Of a DNA stretch of 64,000 bases, positions 59,324 to 64,000 are shown piece by piece (position 1 is the first letter of the stretch; every line of letters starts with the position of its first letter). The notes under the pieces are model-generated. The model did not search any database. It was not told the origin of the DNA and worked only from the letters and a program-made list of their open reading frames with translations. This stretch comes from Icerya purchasi (lineage: Eukaryota > Arthropoda > Insecta > Hemiptera > Monophlebidae): positions 253,008,440 through 253,072,439 of the forward strand of contig CM077116.1 of NCBI GenBank assembly GCA_039619475.1, in the 5' to 3' direction. The position numbers and the translations under genes were made by a program.

Positions 59324-60005
59324 ATGGAAATTTACAAGAAATATATCACCTGTAAGCAATGTATCATCACTGGCAGAAAAGACGGTGCACTGTTTCCGAA
59401 TAATACAAGATGTTCAATTATCAGTCCGAGCGAGTGTGGAAATACAGATTCTCTGTTTACATTATTATTAACACAATTAAATGAGTTACATTATGAAAAT
59501 GTTTACTTATACAGTGTACTTTTTCGTATAACTGAAATATAAATTGTTAGATGAAATATATAAATATTTACCGGAAACTGGTTATGAAATATTTACCGAG
59601 AAAAGTGCGATTAATAACATCTGACACAATTAAACCAAATTCTATATTTATATTTGACGACATACCTACATACCGAGCACAGCCTGTTCCGAAGCAATAT
59701 TTTTCAATGGGTTGTCATGAAATTATAAATTTTTTTTATTTGTGTCAGACCTATGTATTGATCCCTGAACGTATATGAGTTAATGCTAATTTTATATTAG
59801 TATATGCACAAGGTGATATAAATGTACGCCTTATATATGATGAACACGTCAATAGTATGTGCCAATTTAAGACTTATAAAATATTTTGGAAAAATTAACA
59901 TAGATTGTTGATAATTAATAAAGAAAATGAACTAAATAAAGGAAGTTTGAGACGCGGTTTCAGTGAGTTCATAATGATTGAAGATGATAAAGATGGTAAT
60001 GAATA
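59324..60005 (+). pseudogene. Decayed packaging-ATPase-like gene (viral/Polinton type)
   Basis: Successive plus-strand frames resemble the ATPase family related to A32/FtsK-HerA packaging enzymes of eukaryotic DNA viruses and Polinton-like elements. Near 59417 SPSECGNTDSLFTLL looks like a damaged P-loop (G-x-x-G-x-G-K-T/S). NSIFIFDDIP at about 59640 fits a Walker B strand ending in DD. YFSMGCHEIINFFYLCQTYV fits the following helix and sensor strand. Later pieces read NANFILVYAQGDINVRLIYD and a C-terminal GSLRRGFSEFIMIEDD. Stops and frame changes occur near 59540, 59625, 59776 and 59898. Host in-genome remnant, not an intact gene. The family name is from memory of the motif order. Confidence 0.45.
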
Positions 60006-60181
60006 GTGTAAAAAGAAATATCAAAGATGAATTACAACTTTAAAAAAATAATTGAAAAAATGATGTGGCGATATAACAAATAAGTATAATGTATTAAAAC
60101 CGAAGTCTAAATCTATTACAAAAGTACTTCAGCTGTAACAAAACCGTTATCAGATATTCGAGAAGCATCGCAAAAACCTAG

Positions 60182-60648
60182 AAAAAGGAAGCTGATGCAA
60201 TAGCCGATTCTTCAATTGTAAAATGTAAACTAACGCTTAGTACTGCCAGGAAAGACATAGACAAGAATATAAATGCTGATGACGAAATTGAAAAGGAACT
60301 TAGATCCAACTCGTTTAATATAAGCGGAATAGGTCCACTTTATATAGATGGTAATGATCCTGGACCTAAAGATCAAATATACAGAATGTGGTATAACATT
60401 ATTGCAGATGAATATACGATGAGAGCAATTCCCATTTCATAGAATACCAAACGCGGAGAAATATATTTACGAAAAGGAAGTAAATGATCAGTATTTCTAT
60501 ATATCCTATGGTTTCATATTTACTGCTCGACACTGATACCAATAGGAAAAAGTATACGGATGACGATTTAGCGACATATAAAAAATTACTGGAATTTACA
60601 GGAGCTCATTTGTTCGTTACTAATGCACTGAAAAAAATTTCCAATTAG
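60182..60648 (+). pseudogene. Decayed gene next to the ATPase-like remnant
   Basis: Two open pieces on the plus strand. 60182-60442 contains ELRSNSFNISGIGPLYIDGN and ends in a stop. 60484-60648 (54 codons from an ATG) contains KKYTDDDLATYKKLLEFTGA and ends in a stop. I recall a protein with a similar YT-D-D-x-x-x-Y segment accompanying this ATPase type in insect genomes, but I cannot name it or its function. The close spacing after the ATPase remnant suggests both came from one element. Confidence 0.3.
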
Positions 60649-61392
60649 AAATGTAAAAAAATAATAAGACTGATGTTTCGATTTGGTAAACACAGTAATG
60701 ATGGGGATTCTTCAGATACGAATGTGGAAGTGAATCACAGGCTCAAAAACTGCATTATACATATCCATCGGAGCTAAGTGCTTCTTTCTAACAAATATAC
60801 TTACGCGCAACACGCATACAAATAATTAATGAATAATTAATAAATAAAAAACGTCTTATTAAATGAAATATGTTAGAAATATTTTCAGGAGTATCGGCCC
60901 ATCTCCAACGCTAGAAAAAAGAAAAGAAATATCAGTAAAGATAAATGCAGCCTGAAAGTAAATTGCCTACGTATAGCCAGAAAAGAACAGAAAAAAATGC
61001 TTATTAGTGATGTGATCTGAATCTGGAAAATCTAAATCGCATTATTTAGATCTCGTTCAGATTTGAACGTGGTATTTTTCATCTTTAATTTATTTATTTA
61101 AAATTACACAGTTACAAATGTAATTTGCTAGAATAATATAGTACTACATATGCACTTGCTAGCGCGAGCTGTAGTTAATATGTATAAATTACATATTGGA
61201 CGAGTATATTCTTATTACATATAACTTAACGCCTTAATGCTTGTATATATATACTCGCATACTTCTTCTATATCGTAGTCTGATTCCGGACTTCAAAACT
61301 TCATTTTTGAACAATTAAACGCCACTGCCGTCGATCCTCTATTTTCCGCATCAGTTCAAATGTCTGCAGGCCAGTTAGTTTTATTATTTGAC
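60649..61392. other. AT-rich stretch without recognisable gene
   Basis: No coding signal seen. The last 100 bases may be the 3' UTR of the minus-strand element that follows. Confidence 0.4.
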
Positions 61393-62857
61393 CTACATAA
61401 GATAAATCGCTTCTTCTTTTATCGGGATGTCTTTAATTAAGTTTCTTACTTGCGATATAGTTGCCTCGTCTTTGTTGACTATTAAAAGAGAGTATTTTGA
61501 CCTGTTCGGCTTAAGTCCCATTTCGTTGATGGTATTTTCGATTTTGTTCAGATTCATTTCCCCTTCTGTTTTCGCAATAAGTGTCAGATCATCAGCAAAT
61601 CTCAGATTGAATATTTTTCTTCTTCCTAAGGAAATTCCGCCTTCATATCTTGTGTTGCTTTGTTTATTATATACTCTCCATATGTATTCAATAATATAGG
61701 TGACAGGCAACATCCCTGTCTTACGTCCTTATTCACCTGAAATTGTTCTGATAATTCATTTTATATTTTAACATATGTCTTATTATTTATATACAGCTTG
61801 TACAATAAGAATATCAAATGTTTCGGTGCACCAATGAAATTCAGTGCCTGCCATAGTTTGGACCATTTGACATTATCGAAGGTTTTGTTATAGTCAAGGA
61901 AGTAGAATAGTACTGGAACGTTCTATTCTTTGAATTTTTCTATCATTTGCCTCATATTCATAAGTTGTTCCATTGTTCCTTTGTCCTGGATAAAACCAGC
62001 TTGTTCCTCTGAAATGTTGGGAAGCAGGAAATGTTTAAGTCGATTTTGAAGGATATGAAGTAAAACCTTGCTGACATGATTTATCAGTGCAATTGTGCGA
62101 TAATTCTCACATTTTTTGCGGGATCCCATCTTATGTATAGGAACATAGGTTGTTTCGGTCCAATCCGTTGGCCATTCGCCTGTTTCCCATACCTTTTGAC
62201 ACATAACATGCGTAACATCTACTGCTGCTCCTCCTGCTCCTTTAAGGTATTTCGTAAATATGCCATCTGTTCCTGGAGATCTATTTTCTTTTAGCTTGTT
62301 AATAGCCCCTTCTACTTCGGATCTTAAAACGTGAGGTTCCATTTCAGTATATGACTCAGCGCTCATCTCCCTTTCTTCATTCATATGTTCATGACCATCT
62401 GGCTAATATTTCCGATTTTATGGTTAATTCAGCGCCTCTATTGTCTTCTACTGTCAGAAGTTTTGTTTTAAATGTATTCGTCAGTTTTTTCACTTTTATG
62501 TATAAATCTCTTAGTTCGTTATTCAATGAATGTTGTTCAATTTCTTTTTATATTTCAGTTAAGTAATTATTTTTATTCCGTTTTACTAATTTATTTATTT
62601 CTGCAGTTAATTCTCCGCATTTGTGCTGTCATTTTTGTTCTTCATTTCTTTCTGTTTTACTTTCTTTCTTTCATTGATTAGGTTCCACGTTTCTTGGGAT
62701 ATCCATGATTTCCTTGGTACTTCTGGTTTTGAAGTGAGAGATTTTAATGTATCCCAAATCGCATGTTTCATTGTATTCCACATTTCATTAGCAGACATGT
62801 GGTTCTGTCTTATCATTCTTAAGATCTTGGAGTTTCTTTGTTATTTGTCTCATATCA
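61393..62857 (-). mobile_element. RTE-like RT remnant, minus strand
   Basis: Minus-strand pieces in order: SANEMWNTMKHAIWDTLKSL (62607-62816), a linker before RT. Then 61923-62384 with SEVEGAINKLKENRSPGTDG, DWTETTYVPIHKMGSRKKCE (usually IPKKG), YRTIALINHVSKVLLHIL and EEQAGFIQDKGTMEQLMNM. Then 61393-61713 with KIFNLRFADDLTLIAKTEGE, the catalytic FADD box intact, and INEMGLKPNRSKYSLL. The bridging SPILLN part lies in another frame near 61720. Several frame changes make it a pseudogene. Its upstream end is cut at the next element (62858). Confidence 0.85.
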
Positions 62858-63346
62858 CCATCATCATCATCAGTGTATCAGCCTGTCGGCTGCTTCGCCC
62901 CATGTATCAACTGCTTCCATCCAAGCCTGTCACGGGCTTTCTTCTTTAATTTCGGATAAGTCGTTATTCCACTTTCTTTTAGCACTGTGGCAATGAGTGT
63001 TATTCGTGGTCTTCCGCGTGGCTTTTTCCCCATTATCTTGCATTCGATAACATCCTTCAGGATATTTTGGTTCTGACGGAATGCATGACCTAGCCACTTA
63101 AGTCGCCTCTTGCGGATATTTTGTAGTATACTTCTTTTTTCCTTTAATCTTTCTAGTACTAGTTTGTTATTTATTTTCTCGACCCAACTAATTTTCTGTA
63201 GGCGCCGCCAACATCACATTTCAAATGCTTCTAATTTATCGCGATCTCTTTTTTTCATTGCCCATGATTCCGCACCGTAAAGCGCCACTGACCATATTAA
63301 AGTTTTAACCATGTTTTTGCGTACGCTGACGGACATTGTTTTTCAT
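62858..63346 (-). pseudogene. EN-RT C-terminal domain, second family, with GAT tail
   Basis: Minus strand from about 63337: LIWSVALYGAESWAMKKRDR, EAFEM, an in-frame TGA at 63216-63214, then WRRLQKISWVEKINNKLVLE, LKWLGHAFRQ, a KIMGKKPRGRPRI block and KKARDRLGWKQLIHGAKQP before the stop at 62880-62878. A GAT-repeat tail follows (CATCATCATCATCA on plus, 62858-62871). An extra base near 63298 shifts the frame at the 5' side. A mariner transposon lies immediately upstream and has probably split this element. Confidence 0.8.
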
Positions 63347-63348
63347 AC

Positions 63349-63380
63349 GAGGGTGGTTCAAATATAAACCGGAATTTCGT
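63349..63380 (-). repeat. Mariner terminal inverted repeat (3' end)
   Basis: CGAGGGTGGTTCAAATATAA and the following bases to about 63380 (ACCGGAATTTCG) have the position and style of a mariner TIR next to TA. The partner TIR is outside the window, so the exact length is unknown. Confidence 0.7.
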
Positions 63381-63420
63381 CATAAAAATTTTTATTTTAT
63401 ACTTACAGTGCTCATATTTT

Positions 63421-64000
63421 TTACAATTTTTCGAGATAACCCCCCTCGCACGCTACGCACTTTTTCCATCTCTCCGGCAATTTTTTTATTCCTTTTTCGT
63501 AAAAATCTCGCGGCTTGTCACATAGCCATTTGCACACGAACGATTCCACCTCATCGTTGCTGTCGAAACGTTGTCCGCCAAGTGCTTCTTTCAACGGGCC
63601 AAACAAATAATAATCACAAGGCGACAAATCTGGACTGTAAGGAGGATGTTCAAGTGTTTCCCAGCCCAATTCGGCCAATGTCTCCATCGTAAGCCGAGCG
63701 GTATGTGGCCTGGCGTTATCTTGAAGCAGTATCGCACTACGGATCGGAATTTTGCGCCTTTTTGTTCGATAGGCCGGTTTGACTGTGTTTTTTAGGAGGT
63801 TACTGTAATACCGCGCCGTCACAGTACGTTGTTCAGTTAGGAAATCGACTGCGATCACTCCCTTCATGTCCCAAAACTCGGTACACAACACCTTCCCAGC
63901 TGACTGTGTAACCTTCGCTTTGACTGACGCTCCCTCTTTTTTCTTCCGCCACTCCATAGACGAGCGTTTACTCTCCGGCGTATAGTAGTGTACCCAAGTT
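63421..64000 (-). CDS. Mariner transposase, C-terminal part (partial)
   Basis: Cut-and-paste DNA transposase. The frame is open from the window edge (TWVHYYTPESKRSSMEW) to the stop at 63421-63423, about 192 codons. The second catalytic Asp is in AILLQDNARPHTA and the third in HPPYSPDLSPCDYYLFGPLK. I count 34 residues between them, the DD34D spacing of mariner. The first Asp and the N-terminal DNA-binding domain lie beyond the window. No stop or frame change is seen in this part, which sets it apart from the heavily broken elements around it. The element's 3' terminal repeat follows at 63349. Confidence 0.93.
   Translation of the reverse strand, partial: TWVHYYTPESKRSSMEWRKKKEGASVKAKVTQSAGKVLCTEFWDMKGVIAVDFLTEQRTVTARYYSNLLKNTVKPAYRTKRRKIPIRSAILLQDNARPHTARLTMETLAELGWETLEHPPYSPDLSPCDYYLFGPLKEALGGQRFDSNDEVESFVCKWLCDKPRDFYEKGIKKLPERWKKCVACEGGYLEKL

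Larger units (their letters stand above)
63347..64000 (-). mobile_element. Mariner-type DNA transposon, partial (runs off the window)
   Basis: The left boundary is a TA at 63347-63348 followed by a mariner-like terminal sequence CGAGGGTGGTTCAAATATAA. Between it and the transposase stop is a short untranslated part. Only the 3' half of the element is inside the window. It sits inside the EN-RT copy at 62858-63346. Mariner elements insert at TA. Confidence 0.88.

Noticed and set aside
62860..62880. CATCATCATCATC run as a CRISPR-like or regulatory repeat
   Set aside because: It is the microsatellite tail of an EN-RT element, as shown by the matching tail at 19961.

Overview
The window looks like nuclear DNA of an arthropod, most likely an insect. 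It is AT-rich, has no bacterial-style gene packing, and consists of decayed transposable elements separated by long AT-rich stretches with no recognisable gene. I found no intact host gene and no tRNA, rRNA or CRISPR locus. Every protein-coding signal I can name belongs to a mobile or virus-like element.

Region by region. (1) 1-13085: an RTE-like endonuclease/reverse-transcriptase (EN-RT) non-LTR element is split by a 9,984-bp Ty3/gypsy-type LTR retrotransposon (1037-11020). The LTRs are 593 bp with about nine differences, flanked by a 4-bp GTAG duplication, with a tRNA-Lys-type primer site and a polypurine tract. Inside are gag, a decayed stretch resembling an SGNH/GDSL hydrolase, protease, RT-RNase H and integrase. 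A 5'-truncated non-LTR copy sits in antisense in its 3' region. (2) 13.1-20.5 kb: layered fragments of RTE-like and Jockey-like elements, plus a tiny retroposed insertion with a 13-bp duplication. (3) 20.9-25.3 kb, minus strand: an I/Jockey-type element with ORF1 (zinc knuckle) and a damaged ORF2 (EN, RT, RNase H remnant). (4) 25.3-58.9 kb: mostly unassigned AT-rich DNA with microsatellites, hairpin repeats and scattered element fragments near 34.4-35.9, 36.9-37.3, 46.2-46.4, 47.8-48.2 and 49.4-50.7 kb. (5) 59.3-60.65 kb: broken frames resembling a viral/Polinton-type packaging ATPase and a neighbouring gene. (6) 61.4-64 kb, minus strand: two RTE-like remnants, the second interrupted by a mariner transposon whose transposase frame is open to the window edge.

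How the parts relate. The organisation is nesting. The EN-RT element was the first layer at the left end. The LTR element landed in its reading frame, and removing the LTR element plus one TSD copy puts the two halves back in one frame. A third element lies inside the LTR element. Several RTE-like fragments share short 3' microsatellite tails (GAA or GAT repeats), and one Jockey-like family is present at least four times.

The most unusual signals are three features of the LTR element: an 11-residue (hendecad) coiled-coil repeat array in gag, an SGNH-hydrolase-like segment between gag and pol, and a T6 overlap consistent with a -1 frameshift into pol.
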